Translations under genes and position numbers: made by a program
In this document: piece by piece, positions 8,057-16,653 of the stretch
Layout: every line of letters starts with the position of its first letter
How positions within the stretch are numbered: position 1 is the first letter of the stretch
The notes under the pieces: model-generated
What the model saw: the letters and a program-made list of their open reading frames with translations, nothing else
The model's database searches: none
Told to the model about the DNA's origin: nothing
From: Herbidospora yilanensis
Lineage (GTDB): Bacteria > Actinomycetota > Actinomycetes > Streptosporangiales > Streptosporangiaceae
Direction: 5' to 3'
NCBI RefSeq assembly: GCF_001570565.1
Contig: NZ_BBXE01000029.1
Coordinates: 1-64,000 of the forward strand
DNA: 64,000 bases

Positions 8057-8902
8057 ATGGAACTCTTCCGCCACGGCCCCGCCGGGTCCGAGCGCCCCGC
8101 CGTCCGCGACGAGGACCGCACCTATGACCTGACGCCGCTCACCGCCGACATCGACGGCGCCTTCCTGGCCGACGACGGCGTCGAACGAGCCGCCGCCGCC
8201 CTGGCCGCCGGAGACGTGCCCGAGATCGACACGACCGGCCGGCGCGTCGGCTCGCCCGTCGCCCGCCCGCCGGCCGTGGTGTGCATCGGGATGAACTACG
8301 CCGCGCACGCGGCCGAGTCGGGCGCCGCCCCGCCGCCCTACCCGATCGTGTTCCTCAAGCACCCGGGCTGCGTGGTCGGGCCCGACGACGACGTGATACT
8401 GCCACCCGGCTCGGCCAAGACCGACTGGGAGGTCGAGCTGGCCGTCGTCATGAAGGGCACCCCGCGCTACCTCGACGACCCGTCGCAGGCCCTCGACTAC
8501 GTCGCCGGATACGCCCTGTCGAACGACCTGTCGGAGCGCGCCTTCCAGTTGGAGGAGTCGGGCGGGCAGTGGTCGAAGGGCAAGTGCGCCGAGACCTTCA
8601 ACCCGCTCGGGCCGGTGCTGCGGCCCGCCGCCGAGATCGACCCGACGGCGCTGCGGTTGCGGTCGTGGGTCAACGGCGAGGTCCGGCAGGACTCCAGCAC
8701 GGCCGACATGGTGTTCTCGGTCGCGGAGATCATCCACCACCTGAGCCACTACATGCTGCTGATGCCGGGCGACGTGATCAGCACCGGCACCCCCGAGGGC
8801 GTGGCGCTGTCGGGCCGCTTCCCCTACCTGAAGGTCGGCGACGTCGTCACGATGGAGATCGACGGCCTCGGCCGCCAGGAGCAGGTGATCGTCGCCTACT
8901 GA
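8057..8902 (+). CDS. Fumarylacetoacetate hydrolase (FAH) family protein
   Basis: A 281-residue FAH-fold enzyme, a metal-dependent C-C bond hydrolase, lyase or decarboxylase acting on beta-keto acids. Typical motifs are present: CIGMNYAAHAAE, the DWEVELAVV metal-binding E-x-E, the SNDLSER segment and the GDVISTGTPEG signature. The N-terminal 60 residues form the small extra domain seen in ureidoglycolate-lyase and ketodeoxyfuconate-hydrolase relatives. The binding site GAGGAA precedes the ATG. The substrate cannot be deduced and no pathway gene is adjacent. Confidence 0.88.
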   Translation: MELFRHGPAGSERPAVRDEDRTYDLTPLTADIDGAFLADDGVERAAAALAAGDVPEIDTTGRRVGSPVARPPAVVCIGMNYAAHAAESGAAPPPYPIVFLKHPGCVVGPDDDVILPPGSAKTDWEVELAVVMKGTPRYLDDPSQALDYVAGYALSNDLSERAFQLEESGGQWSKGKCAETFNPLGPVLRPAAEIDPTALRLRSWVNGEVRQDSSTADMVFSVAEIIHHLSHYMLLMPGDVISTGTPEGVALSGRFPYLKVGDVVTMEIDGLGRQEQVIVAY

Positions 8903-9078
8903 GGCGCTCGGGGCGGCCCGTCCAAGTGAGGCCGGGACGTGCCGCGGTCGCCGGCCGACGGCCCGGGCGGCGCCGGACCGGCCGAGCGGCCTCGGCGTGG
9001 CGACGGCGCGGACCGGGACCCGGCCCGCGCGACCGGGTTCAGGCCGTGGTCGCCGCCGGGGACGGGCCCGGCCCCGCC

Positions 9079-9100
9079 GGACCGCCCCTGAGGGCGGCCC
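9079..9100. terminator. Hairpin between convergent genes, putative bidirectional terminator
   Basis: CCGCCC (9082-9087) pairs with GGGCGG (9092-9097) across a four-base loop, with two extra G-C pairs beyond a bulged A. It lies between the FAH stop (8902) and the stop of the secreted-protein gene (9114). The rest of the 211-base gap holds only GC-rich noncoding sequence. There is no T-run. Confidence 0.45.
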
Positions 9101-9113
9101 GGCAGGCGGTCGG

Positions 9114-9422
9114 TCAGCAGACGATGAAGATGCTCTTCCATCCGACCGGCGTGATCTGCTCGGCGTTGCGGTTGCTGTCGAGGGTGAAGTGGGCCGTGCC
9201 CTCGGCGTTGGGCTGGTTGTACATCCGGCCGCTCTGGCCGGTGCCGTACCACTTGTAGGAGCCGCCGAAGGGGATGTTGTTGGTGCCGCACGCGCTGAGG
9301 GCCACGCTCCGGCCCGAGAAGCCGGGGCCCTCGTAGGCCACGTACACCGAGGCGTGGGCCATGCCGGCGGTGCCGGCGACGACGGCGGCGGCGAGCGCGG
9401 AGGTGAGGATGATCCTCTTCAC
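9114..9422 (-). CDS. Secreted peptidase-inhibitor I36/crystallin-like protein
   Basis: A 102-residue exported protein with a signal peptide cleaved after A24 (MAHA-SV) and a mature domain of about 78 residues. Segments YEGPGFSGRSVALSACG and RMYNQPNAEGTAHFT resemble the beta/gamma-crystallin-like I36 peptidase-inhibitor family of actinomycetes. Two cysteines (C45 and C102) probably form a disulfide. GGAAGGA precedes the ATG. The upstream region carries a pair of direct repeats. Inhibitory activity is inferred only from the fold resemblance. Confidence 0.75.
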   Translation of the reverse strand: MKRIILTSALAAAVVAGTAGMAHASVYVAYEGPGFSGRSVALSACGTNNIPFGGSYKWYGTGQSGRMYNQPNAEGTAHFTLDSNRNAEQITPVGWKSIFIVC

Positions 9423-9445
9423 TGTTGTCCTTCCGTGGAGTTGTA

Positions 9446-9478
9446 TTCCGCGGCCATCGTGGAACGTTCCGCGGCCAT
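9446..9478 (-). repeat. Direct repeat pair TTCCGCGGCCAT with central palindrome, putative operator
   Basis: TTCCGCGGCCAT occurs at 9446-9457 and 9467-9478, a 21-base period (two helical turns). Between them lies the perfect palindrome GGAACGTTCC (9461-9470). The cluster is 24 bases upstream of the secreted I36-like gene. The rest of the 238-base gap up to 9660 has no other gene that I can support. Confidence 0.4.
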
Positions 9479-9648
9479 GATCGGGTGCGCCGCGCGCGCG
9501 GTGACCACATGAAGATCGTCATTTTGGACGAGGATCAGCGGGCGGCCCCGCCGCCGCCCAGGTCTGGACATAACCGGCTTGTCCGATCGCACGAACCCGG
9601 CCGGTTCGGGTTGGCCGATCGGCTGAGTACGGCGGCCGGCCGGCGATC

Positions 9649-9654
9649 TAGCCT
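9649..9654 (+). promoter_or_regulatory. Leaderless -10 element (TAGCCT)
   Basis: TAGCCT ends six bases before the ATG of the serine hydrolase at 9661, which has no Shine-Dalgarno. Confidence 0.5.
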
Positions 9655-9660
9655 CGGCAC

Positions 9661-11013
9661 ATGACGACCCCGGAACGCTGGCTTGAGGAGCATCTCGCCC
9701 CGATCCTGGCCGCACGCGGAGTGCCGGGCGCCTCGGTCGCCGTGCTGGCCGAGGGCCGGGTGGTCACCGCCGCCGCCGGGGTGCTCAGCACCGCCACCGG
9801 CGTCGAGGCGACCCCCGACGCGGTCTTCCAGATCGGGTCGATCACCAAGTTGTGGACGAGCGCGCTGGTGCTCCAGCTCGTCGACGACGGCCTGGTCGGC
9901 CTGGACGCCCCGGTGCGCGCCTACCTGCCGGAGTTCGAGGCGGGCGACCCGGCGATCACCGTCCGCCAGCTCCTCTGCCACGTCGCCGGGTTCGAGGGCG
10001 ACATCTTCACCGACACCGGCCGGGGCGAGGACGCCGTCGAGCGCTACGTCGCCTCGATCCGGGACATCCCGCAGCTCTTCGCGCCCGGCGAGGTGTTCTC
10101 CTACAACAACGCCGGCTTCGTCGTCCTCGGCCGCCTGGTCGAGGTCATGCGCGGCGAGCCGTTCGACCGGGTGCTGGTCGACCGGCTCGCCGCGCCCCTC
10201 GGGCTCACCCACGTCTCGCCCAGCCCCTACGAGGCGATCCTGCACCGGGCCGCCGTCGGGCACCTGCCCGGCGAGGGCGGCGGCCCGGTGCCCACGCCGA
10301 CGTGGGCGCTGGCCCGCTCGAACGCGCCCGCCGGGTCGATGCTGGCGATGACCGCGCGCGACCTGGCCCGCTTCGCCGCCATGCACCTGGCCGGCGGCGC
10401 CGGCCTGCTCAGGCCCGGCACGGTGGCGGCCATGTGGCGGCCGCAGGTGAGGCTGCCCCGGCTCGGCACCATGGCCGGCGCGTGGGGGCTGGGCTGGGAA
10501 CTGGAGGAGTACGACGGGCGGGCCGTGGTCGGCCACGACGGCGGCACCATCGGCCAGGCCGCCTTCCTGCGGATCGTGCCCGACCGGGGCGTCGCCGTCT
10601 CGCTGCTGACCAACGGCGGCGACGTCCTGGGCGCCTACGCCGACATCGTCGGGCACCTGCTGGAGGACCTGGCCGGCGTCACGCTGCCGCCCCGGCCGAC
10701 GCCGCCCGCCGAGCCGGAGCCGATCGACCCGGCGCCCTACCTGGGCCGGTACGCCGACACGATCTACGACATCACCGTCAGCCAGGACGCCGACGGCACG
10801 ATCTGGCTCGACCGGGTCCCCAAAGGCGTCATCGCGGAGATCGGCGAGAAGCCGCTGCGGACCCGGCTGGTGCACCTCGAAGGCGACTCGCTGATCGCGC
10901 TGGAGCCGATCCACGGCGTCCATCCCGTCTTCGCCTTCGTCGGACGCGACGAATCGGGGCTCGCGAAGCACATCCACTACGGCCGTGCGGTCTCGAGAAA
11001 GGGAACGCCATGA
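9661..11013 (+). CDS. Serine hydrolase, class C beta-lactamase/penicillin-binding type
   Basis: A 450-residue protein of the class C beta-lactamase / D-aminopeptidase / esterase fold. The nucleophile motif is S60-I-T-K63, the second motif Y148-N-N150, and a C-terminal GHDGG segment replaces the KTG box. A lipocalin-like tail follows (about residues 350-450). There is no signal peptide, so it works in the cytoplasm, unlike true penicillin-binding proteins. It opens a run of five tightly linked genes with a paralogue, a GNAT and an N-acylamino-acid racemase, which suggests action on D-amino-acid peptides, amides or esters. Substrate is inferred only. Confidence 0.88.
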   Translation: MTTPERWLEEHLAPILAARGVPGASVAVLAEGRVVTAAAGVLSTATGVEATPDAVFQIGSITKLWTSALVLQLVDDGLVGLDAPVRAYLPEFEAGDPAITVRQLLCHVAGFEGDIFTDTGRGEDAVERYVASIRDIPQLFAPGEVFSYNNAGFVVLGRLVEVMRGEPFDRVLVDRLAAPLGLTHVSPSPYEAILHRAAVGHLPGEGGGPVPTPTWALARSNAPAGSMLAMTARDLARFAAMHLAGGAGLLRPGTVAAMWRPQVRLPRLGTMAGAWGLGWELEEYDGRAVVGHDGGTIGQAAFLRIVPDRGVAVSLLTNGGDVLGAYADIVGHLLEDLAGVTLPPRPTPPAEPEPIDPAPYLGRYADTIYDITVSQDADGTIWLDRVPKGVIAEIGEKPLRTRLVHLEGDSLIALEPIHGVHPVFAFVGRDESGLAKHIHYGRAVSRKGTP

Positions 11014-11105
11014 CGTCGTCCGTCTCGCACGACCTGACGGCCCCACGGCGCGGCTCCACCCGCCACCTCCTCGCCTCCGCCCACCCCCTGAAGGAGCACA
11101 TGTGA
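11010..11105 (+). CDS. 31-codon linker ORF bridging the two serine hydrolase genes
   Basis: A short frame starts with an ATG overlapping the previous stop (ATGA, 11010-11013) and ends in ATGTGA, where its TGA (11103-11105) overlaps the GTG start of the next gene (11102). AAAGGGA lies 8 bases before its ATG. The product begins MTSSVSHDLTAPRRG and has no recognisable domain. Its most plausible role is to carry ribosomes across the gap for coupling, or it may be a chance frame. Confidence 0.4.
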   Translation: MTSSVSHDLTAPRRGSTRHLLASAHPLKEHM

Positions 11106-12463
11106 ACCAGGCCCACTGGCAGCACCGCCTCGACGAACTCGCCGCCGAGCACGGGGTGCCCGGCGCGCAACTGGGCATCCTGTGCGGCGACGACCTGCTG
11201 ACCCTCGCCACCGGCGTGCTGCACGCCGGGACCGGCCAGCCCGCCGCCACCGACTCCGTCTGGCAGATCGGCTCGATCTCCAAGGTGTGGACGGCCACCG
11301 TCATCATGCGACTGATCGACGAGGGCCGGTTCACCCTGGAGACCCCGGTCGCCGAGGTGCTGCCGGAGTTCCGGCTGCGCGACCCCGAGACCACCGCCGC
11401 CGTCACCGTCTGGCACCTGCTCACCCACACCAGCGGCATCGACGGCGACCTGTTCACCGACACCGGCCGGGGCGACGACGCCCTGGAGAAGTACGTCGCC
11501 CTGCTGGCCGACTCGCCGAGGAACCACCCGATCGGCGCGACCTGGTCGTACTGCAACGCGGGCTACTCGGTGCCCGGCCGGATCATCGAGGTCGCCACCG
11601 GCCAGACCTGGGACCAGGCGATCAGGGAGAAGCTCTTCACGCCGCTCGGCCTGACCCACACCACGACCCTGCCCGAGGAGGCGATGGTCTTCGGCCACGC
11701 GATGGGCCACGTCAAGGGCGGCGACGAACCCGTGGCCGCGCCCGTGTGGGGGCTGCCGCGCGCGGTCGGCCCGGCCGGGCTCATCACCGCGACCGCCGCC
11801 GACGTGCTCGCCTTCGCCCGCATGCACCTGCGCGGCGGGGTCGCCGCCGATGGCACCCGGGTGCTCTCGCGGGAGAGCGCGGCGGCGATGTCGGCGTACC
11901 AGACCGACTGCCCCGAGAAGCGGCTGCTCGGCGACTCGTGGGGCCTCGGCTGGTTCCGCTGCGACTGGCACGGCCACCGCGCCTACGGCCACGACGGCAA
12001 CACCATCGGCCAGGCGGCGTTCCTGCGCGTGCTGCCCGAGGCCGGGGTCGCGGTCGTGCTGCTCACCAACGGCGGCCACACCCACGACCTGTACGCCGAC
12101 CTCTACGACGAGATCTTCGCCGAGCTCGCCGGCGTCCGGCTGCCCGAGCCGTTCCAGCCCCCGGCCGAACCGGCCGCCGCCGACCTCACCCCCTACGCCG
12201 GCACCTACGAGCGCGAGTCGGTGCGCATGGAGGTGTTCGACGACGACGGCAAGCCGACCCTGCGCACCACCGCCACGGGCCCGCTCGCCGGGCTGGAGGA
12301 CGACCCCGTGCAGACGTACGAGATGACCCCGGTCGAGCCCGGCCTGTACGCCGTCCGCCCCGAAGGCATGGAGACGTGGATGCCGGTGACCTTCTACTCC
12401 CTGCCCGCCGGCGAGGAGTACGTCCACTACGGCGCCCGCGCGACCCCGAAGAAGCTCGGCTGA
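11102..12463 (+). CDS. Serine hydrolase, class C beta-lactamase/penicillin-binding type (paralogue)
   Basis: A 453-residue paralogue of the upstream hydrolase with the same plan: S58-I-S-K61, Y150-C-N152 and a C-terminal GHDGN segment followed by a lipocalin-like tail. The two share most motifs (GSI-K-WTA, DTGRG-D), so they arose by tandem duplication and then diverged. The GTG start is fixed by AAGGAG (11091-11096), five bases upstream. There is no signal peptide. The GNAT gene starts two bases after its stop. Possible activities include D-aminopeptidase, amidase or esterase. Confidence 0.88.
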   Translation: MNQAHWQHRLDELAAEHGVPGAQLGILCGDDLLTLATGVLHAGTGQPAATDSVWQIGSISKVWTATVIMRLIDEGRFTLETPVAEVLPEFRLRDPETTAAVTVWHLLTHTSGIDGDLFTDTGRGDDALEKYVALLADSPRNHPIGATWSYCNAGYSVPGRIIEVATGQTWDQAIREKLFTPLGLTHTTTLPEEAMVFGHAMGHVKGGDEPVAAPVWGLPRAVGPAGLITATAADVLAFARMHLRGGVAADGTRVLSRESAAAMSAYQTDCPEKRLLGDSWGLGWFRCDWHGHRAYGHDGNTIGQAAFLRVLPEAGVAVVLLTNGGHTHDLYADLYDEIFAELAGVRLPEPFQPPAEPAAADLTPYAGTYERESVRMEVFDDDGKPTLRTTATGPLAGLEDDPVQTYEMTPVEPGLYAVRPEGMETWMPVTFYSLPAGEEYVHYGARATPKKLG

Positions 12464-12465
12464 CC

Positions 12466-13239
12466 GTGCTCCGCGAACACCTCGGGGCGGCCCGGGACGC
12501 GACCGACCGGGCCCGCGCGGCCGGCGTGGAGATCCGGGAACTCCACGACCTGCCCGCGACCCACGCCATGATCGACCTGCTCGTGAAGATCTGGGGCCGC
12601 CCGCTGATCACCGTGGAGTTCCTCCGCGCCCTGACCCGCGCGGGCAACTACGCCGCCGGCGCCTACGACGGAGACCGCCTCGTCGGCGTCTGCATCGGCT
12701 TTCACGAGGAACCGGCGGCCCGCACCCTGCACAGCCACGTCGCCGGGGTCGTGCCGGGACTGGCCGGCCGCGGCGTCGGCGCCGCGCTCAAGCTCCACCA
12801 GCGGGCCTGGGCCCTCGCCCGCGGCATCCCGACCATCGAGTGGACCTTCGACCCGCTGGTCAGCCGCAACGCCTACTTCAACATCGTCAAACTGGGGGCG
12901 CTCCCGGTGGAGTACCTCCCGAACTTCTACGGCGCCATGCACGACGCGATCAACGGTGCCGACGACACCGACCGCCTGCTGATGCGCTGGAGCCTGCTGT
13001 CCCCGAGGGTCGTCGCGGCCTGCGCGGGCGCGCCGTTCGACCGCCCGGCGGGCGGCCCGTCGAGCCGCCGCGTCGCCACCCCCGGCGACATCGAGGCGCT
13101 GCGCGCCGCCGACCCGGCCGCCGCCGTAGCGTGGCGGCGGCGGCTCCGCGACGAACTGGCGCCGCTGATGACCTCCGGAGGCCGCGTCGTCGACTTCGAC
13201 CGCGACCTCGGCTACCTCGTCGACCTGGAGACCCCATGA
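12466..13239 (+). CDS. GNAT-family N-acyltransferase (COG3375 type)
   Basis: A 257-residue acyl-CoA-dependent transferase. The acetyl-CoA binding loop is VVPGLAGRGVGAALKLHQR (about residues 95-115), followed by WTFDPLVSRNAYFNIVKLGA, typical of the COG3375 family that neighbours N-acylamino-acid racemases. In Geobacillus kaustophilus the equivalent enzyme succinylates D-amino acids before racemisation. Here the gene sits directly between the serine hydrolases and the racemase, with ATGA overlap to the latter. GTG 12466 is the first start in frame. The acyl donor and acceptor are inferred from this context. Confidence 0.85.
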   Translation: MLREHLGAARDATDRARAAGVEIRELHDLPATHAMIDLLVKIWGRPLITVEFLRALTRAGNYAAGAYDGDRLVGVCIGFHEEPAARTLHSHVAGVVPGLAGRGVGAALKLHQRAWALARGIPTIEWTFDPLVSRNAYFNIVKLGALPVEYLPNFYGAMHDAINGADDTDRLLMRWSLLSPRVVAACAGAPFDRPAGGPSSRRVATPGDIEALRAADPAAAVAWRRRLRDELAPLMTSGGRVVDFDRDLGYLVDLETP

Positions 13240-14360
13240 AGCTGCGCGGAATCGAACTGCGCCGTGTCTCGATGCCGCTCGTGGCACCGTTCCGGACCTC
13301 GTTCGGCACCCAGACCGAACGCGACATCCTGCTGCTGAAGGCGGTCACCGACGACGCCGAGGGCTGGGGCGAGTGCGTCGCGCTGAGCGACCCGCTGTAC
13401 TCGGCCGAGTACGTCGAGTCCCAGCAGGACGTGCTGCGCCGCTTCCTGCTGCCGAGGCTGGCCTCGCCGGAGGGGACGGCCGCGCTCGGGCGGTCGGGCG
13501 CGGCGGCCGTCGCGGGGCTGCTGCACCCGTACAAGGGACACCGCATGGCCAAGGCCGCCGTGGAGATGGCGATCCTGGACGCCGAACTGCGCGCCCTCGG
13601 CCGCTCCTTCGGCCGCGAACTCGGCGCCGTCGCCGACCGTGTGCCCAGCGGCGTCTCGGTCGGCATCCACGACTCGATCCCGGCGCTGCTGTCGGCCGTC
13701 GAGGGCTACCTGGACGAGGGGTACGCCCGCGTCAAACTGAAGATCGAGCCGGGCTGGGACGTGGAGCCGGTGGCCGCCGTCCGCGAGCGGTTCGGCGGCG
13801 ACGTGCTCCTCCAGGTCGACGCCAACACCGCCTACACCCTCCGCGACGCCCGCCACCTGGCCAGGCTCGACGCGTTCGACCTGCTGCTGATCGAACAGCC
13901 GCTGGAGGAGGAGGACGTCCTGGGCCACGCCGCGCTGGCGCGGCGGCTCGCCACGCCGATCTGCCTCGACGAGTCGGTCGTGTCGGCGCAGACCGCCGCC
14001 GCGGCGATCACGCTCGGCGCGTGCCAGATCATCAACATCAAACCCGGCCGGGTCGGCGGATACCTGGAGGCCAGGAGGATCCACGACCTGGCCGCCGCCC
14101 ACGGGGTCGCGGTCTGGTGCGGCGGCATGGTGGAGACGGGTCTCGGCCGCGCCGCCAACATCGCCCTGGCCGCGCTGCCCGGCTTCACCCTGCCCGGCGA
14201 CGTCTCGGCCTCCGGCCGCTTCTACCGGACCGACATCACCGAGCCGATCGTCCTGGACGACGGCCACGTCACGGTCCCCACCGGCCCCGGCCTCGGCGTC
14301 GCCCCCATCCCCGGCCTGCTGGAGCAGGTGACGACGTCGGTGGAGTGGATCGCGTTCTGA
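13236..14360 (+). CDS. N-acylamino-acid racemase / o-succinylbenzoate synthase (enolase superfamily)
   Basis: A 374-residue member of the muconate-lactonising/enolase superfamily. The catalytic bases K167-x-K169 and K269 and metal ligands D195, E220 and D245 are all intact. The OSBS and N-acylamino-acid racemase activities coexist in this family. The COG3375 acyltransferase upstream and absence of men genes argue for racemisation of N-acyl amino acids rather than menaquinone synthesis. Its ATG overlaps the GNAT stop. A MenC role remains possible. Confidence 0.88.
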   Translation: MKLRGIELRRVSMPLVAPFRTSFGTQTERDILLLKAVTDDAEGWGECVALSDPLYSAEYVESQQDVLRRFLLPRLASPEGTAALGRSGAAAVAGLLHPYKGHRMAKAAVEMAILDAELRALGRSFGRELGAVADRVPSGVSVGIHDSIPALLSAVEGYLDEGYARVKLKIEPGWDVEPVAAVRERFGGDVLLQVDANTAYTLRDARHLARLDAFDLLLIEQPLEEEDVLGHAALARRLATPICLDESVVSAQTAAAAITLGACQIINIKPGRVGGYLEARRIHDLAAAHGVAVWCGGMVETGLGRAANIALAALPGFTLPGDVSASGRFYRTDITEPIVLDDGHVTVPTGPGLGVAPIPGLLEQVTTSVEWIAF

Positions 14361-14370
14361 GGCGCGCGCC

Positions 14371-14376
14371 TATACT
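14371..14376 (+). promoter_or_regulatory. Leaderless -10 element (TATACT)
   Basis: A near-consensus TATACT ends six bases before the GTG at 14383. It shows that the PucR gene has its own promoter although it lies only 22 bases after the racemase. Confidence 0.6.
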
Positions 14377-14382
14377 CCGGGC

Positions 14383-15873
14383 GTGAGTCAGCGACCGCGA
14401 GCGAGCCTCGGCCGCGTCCTCGACGACCTGGGCTCCACCCTCCTGGAGCTCGTCGCGGGCGACGTCGACCACCCGGAGGGCATCAGCGCCCTGGTCATCT
14501 TCGACCCGCTCGACGAACCCGTGCTCGACCCCCGATCGCTGGTGCTGGGCGTCGGCGTCGACCCCGCCGCCGGCGCGCTGCCCGCGCTGCTGCGCTCCCT
14601 CGGCGGCCACGACACGGTGGCCCTGGTGGTCAGGGCCCCGGTCGCGCTCACCCCGGAGGTGCGGGCCGCCGTCCACGACAGCGGCGTCGCCCTCATCGGC
14701 CTGCGCCGGGGCGCCACGTGGGCGCAGCTCACCGCCCTCATCCGCGCCATGCTCGCCGAGGGCGACATCGGCGTCACCGGCCACGAATCCCTCGGCGGCC
14801 TCCCGTCGGGCGACCTGTTCGCCGTCGCCAACGCCGTGGCCGCGCTCCTGGACGCCCCCATCACCATCGAAGACCGCAGCTCCCGCGTGCTCGCCTTCTC
14901 CGGCCGTCAGGACGAGGCCGACCCCTCCCGCGTGGAGACCGTCATCGGCCGCCAGGTCCCCGAACGCTACGCCAACCGCCTGACCGAACTGGGCGTCTTC
15001 CGCGACCTCTACCGCTACCAGGCCCCCGTCGTCGTCAAACCCCAGGACCTCGGCTACGACGAGACCACCGTGCAGCGCGTCGCCATCGCCGTCCGCGCCG
15101 GCGCCGACGTCCAGCGCAGACTCCGCACCGACCTCATCGGCACCGTCCTGGAAGGCGGCGCCGGAGCCCGCGACGCCCTCGGCCGCCTCGGCCTGTCGGG
15201 CCGCCGCCTCGTCATCGTGAGCGCCGGCCTGCTGCCCGGCCACCCCCACACCGACCTCGAACGCCTCGCCGACGCCCTGTCGGTGCACCTGTCGGCCACG
15301 GTCCCGTCGTCGGCCGTGGCCGCCGTCGGCGGCACCGTCTACGGCCTGCTCCCGGTGGTCGTGACGACCGGCAGCCCCGAACAGCGGGCCGCCCGGCTGG
15401 CCGCCGACTTCGTCGACCGGGTCGACGGCAACCTGCACGCCGTCGTCGCGGTCGCCCCGGCGGGCTCCGACATCAGCGGCATCGTCCACGGGAAGGCCCA
15501 GGCCGACCGCGTGCTGCGGGTGATGCGCGAAGGCCACACGGGCCTGCGCGTGGCCCGGCTCGACGACGTCCAGACCCTCGCCCTGGTCCTCGAACTGCGC
15601 GACCTGGCCGCCGCCCGCGACGAACGCCCGGGGGGCGCGATCGCCCGGCTGATGGACTACGACGAACGCAACAACGCGGGCCTGGTCGAGACGCTGGAGG
15701 CGTGGCTGGACGCGCTCGGCGACGTGGGCAAGGCGGCCGGCGCGCTGTTCATCCACCCCAACACGCTGCGCTACCGGCTGAAGCGCGTCACCGAGGTCGG
15801 CGAGATCGACCTGACCGACCCGGAACAGCGGTTCGCCGCGATGCTCCAGCTCCGCATCCTGGCCCCTCGCTGA
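14383..15873 (+). CDS. PucR-family transcriptional regulator
   Basis: A 496-residue regulator with the C-terminal PucR helix-turn-helix (ALFIHPNTLRYRLKRVTEV, about residues 447-466) preceded by a GGDEF-like/PAS-like sensory region. PucR proteins commonly control purine, amino-acid and small-molecule catabolism genes next to them. Here the likely targets are the hydrolase-GNAT-racemase genes upstream. The leaderless promoter fixes the GTG start. No inducer can be read from sequence. Confidence 0.9.
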   Translation: MSQRPRASLGRVLDDLGSTLLELVAGDVDHPEGISALVIFDPLDEPVLDPRSLVLGVGVDPAAGALPALLRSLGGHDTVALVVRAPVALTPEVRAAVHDSGVALIGLRRGATWAQLTALIRAMLAEGDIGVTGHESLGGLPSGDLFAVANAVAALLDAPITIEDRSSRVLAFSGRQDEADPSRVETVIGRQVPERYANRLTELGVFRDLYRYQAPVVVKPQDLGYDETTVQRVAIAVRAGADVQRRLRTDLIGTVLEGGAGARDALGRLGLSGRRLVIVSAGLLPGHPHTDLERLADALSVHLSATVPSSAVAAVGGTVYGLLPVVVTTGSPEQRAARLAADFVDRVDGNLHAVVAVAPAGSDISGIVHGKAQADRVLRVMREGHTGLRVARLDDVQTLALVLELRDLAAARDERPGGAIARLMDYDERNNAGLVETLEAWLDALGDVGKAAGALFIHPNTLRYRLKRVTEVGEIDLTDPEQRFAAMLQLRILAPR

Positions 15874-15879
15874 GCCCGG

Positions 15880-16449
15880 TCAGGGACCGCTCACCGCGCC
15901 GAGCACCGCCCTGACCGCGTCGAGCCCCCGGTCGAGCCGTCCGCGGTCCACGCCCTCTTCGTACTCGGCCGGCCACCACCAGGAGATCTCCGCGAGGAAC
16001 GGCCCGCGACGGGCGACGACGTACACCTGCGCGATCGGATCGCCGTTGTCGGAACTGGTCGGCACGACGTCCGTGTGCGCCATCGCCTGCCAGCCCCGGA
16101 GTGAGAAGGACCTGAAACAGGGCCGGATCTCGTCGGACAGCCTCCTCGCCTCAGCCGGGCCGGTGAGCCAGATCCGGACGGCGAGGGGATCGGGGCTCTC
16201 GGCCAGCCGGAGCAGGGTCGTGTGGCCGGGCTGGCGCACCCGCACGTCGTCCGCCGCCTCGCACATCGGTCCCAGGGCTGCGTCGAGCGGGCGTGCGACG
16301 CCGTCGGCCGAGCGTGCCGCGTCCAGCCGTTCGGCGACCTCCGCTACGGAGGTCGCCGGGATCTCGGAGGCGAGAAGGGGGGCCGCCGACGACGTCCACT
16401 GGCAGTTCGCCGCGAGCAGCAGGACCGCCAGTGACGGGATCCGCTTCAC
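15880..16449 (-). CDS. Exported hypothetical protein, possible lipoprotein
   Basis: A 189-residue protein with an N-terminal export signal (MKRIPSLAVLLLAANC). C16 could be lipidated but Asn at the preceding position is atypical for a lipobox, so secretion is equally possible. The mature part has two further cysteines (CEAADD and RPCFRSF) and no known domain. It is convergent with pucR and only seven bases separate the stops. Confidence 0.7.
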   Translation of the reverse strand: MKRIPSLAVLLLAANCQWTSSAAPLLASEIPATSVAEVAERLDAARSADGVARPLDAALGPMCEAADDVRVRQPGHTTLLRLAESPDPLAVRIWLTGPAEARRLSDEIRPCFRSFSLRGWQAMAHTDVVPTSSDNGDPIAQVYVVARRGPFLAEISWWWPAEYEEGVDRGRLDRGLDAVRAVLGAVSGP

Positions 16450-16456
16450 GATCCGA

Positions 16457-16615
16457 CTATGGCATTCCCGACACGGGCCCGTCAGCGATGCCGCGTACGC
16501 AGCGGCGGTTGGTGCAGCGTGACCGGCCGACCTCGATCTCGGCGCGGGAGTGCGCGCCGGAGTCCTTCACGCGGTGTGCCGGGCACCCTTCGGTCGGGCC
16601 GCGCAACTCCTCCAT
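16457..16615 (-). CDS. Short ORF, 52 residues, possibly a gene remnant
   Basis: The frame from ATG 16615 to the stop at 16457 has G or C at nearly all third positions, like real genes here. The product begins MEELRGPTEGCPAHR and has three cysteines including a C-T-N-R-R-C pair. Coding-like bias continues upstream of the ATG without a usable start, so the 5' part may be lost. No family is recognised. Confidence 0.35.
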   Translation of the reverse strand: MEELRGPTEGCPAHRVKDSGAHSRAEIEVGRSRCTNRRCVRGIADGPVSGMP

Positions 16616-16653
16616 CTCCAGTTCGAAGGTGCGACGGCCGCCGGTCAGGATTC

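Noticed and set aside
9509-9664. Short plus-strand frame starting MKIVILDED
   Set aside because: It resembles the phosphoesterase start only by chance. The codon pattern degrades at once and the region is the promoter of the serine hydrolase gene.
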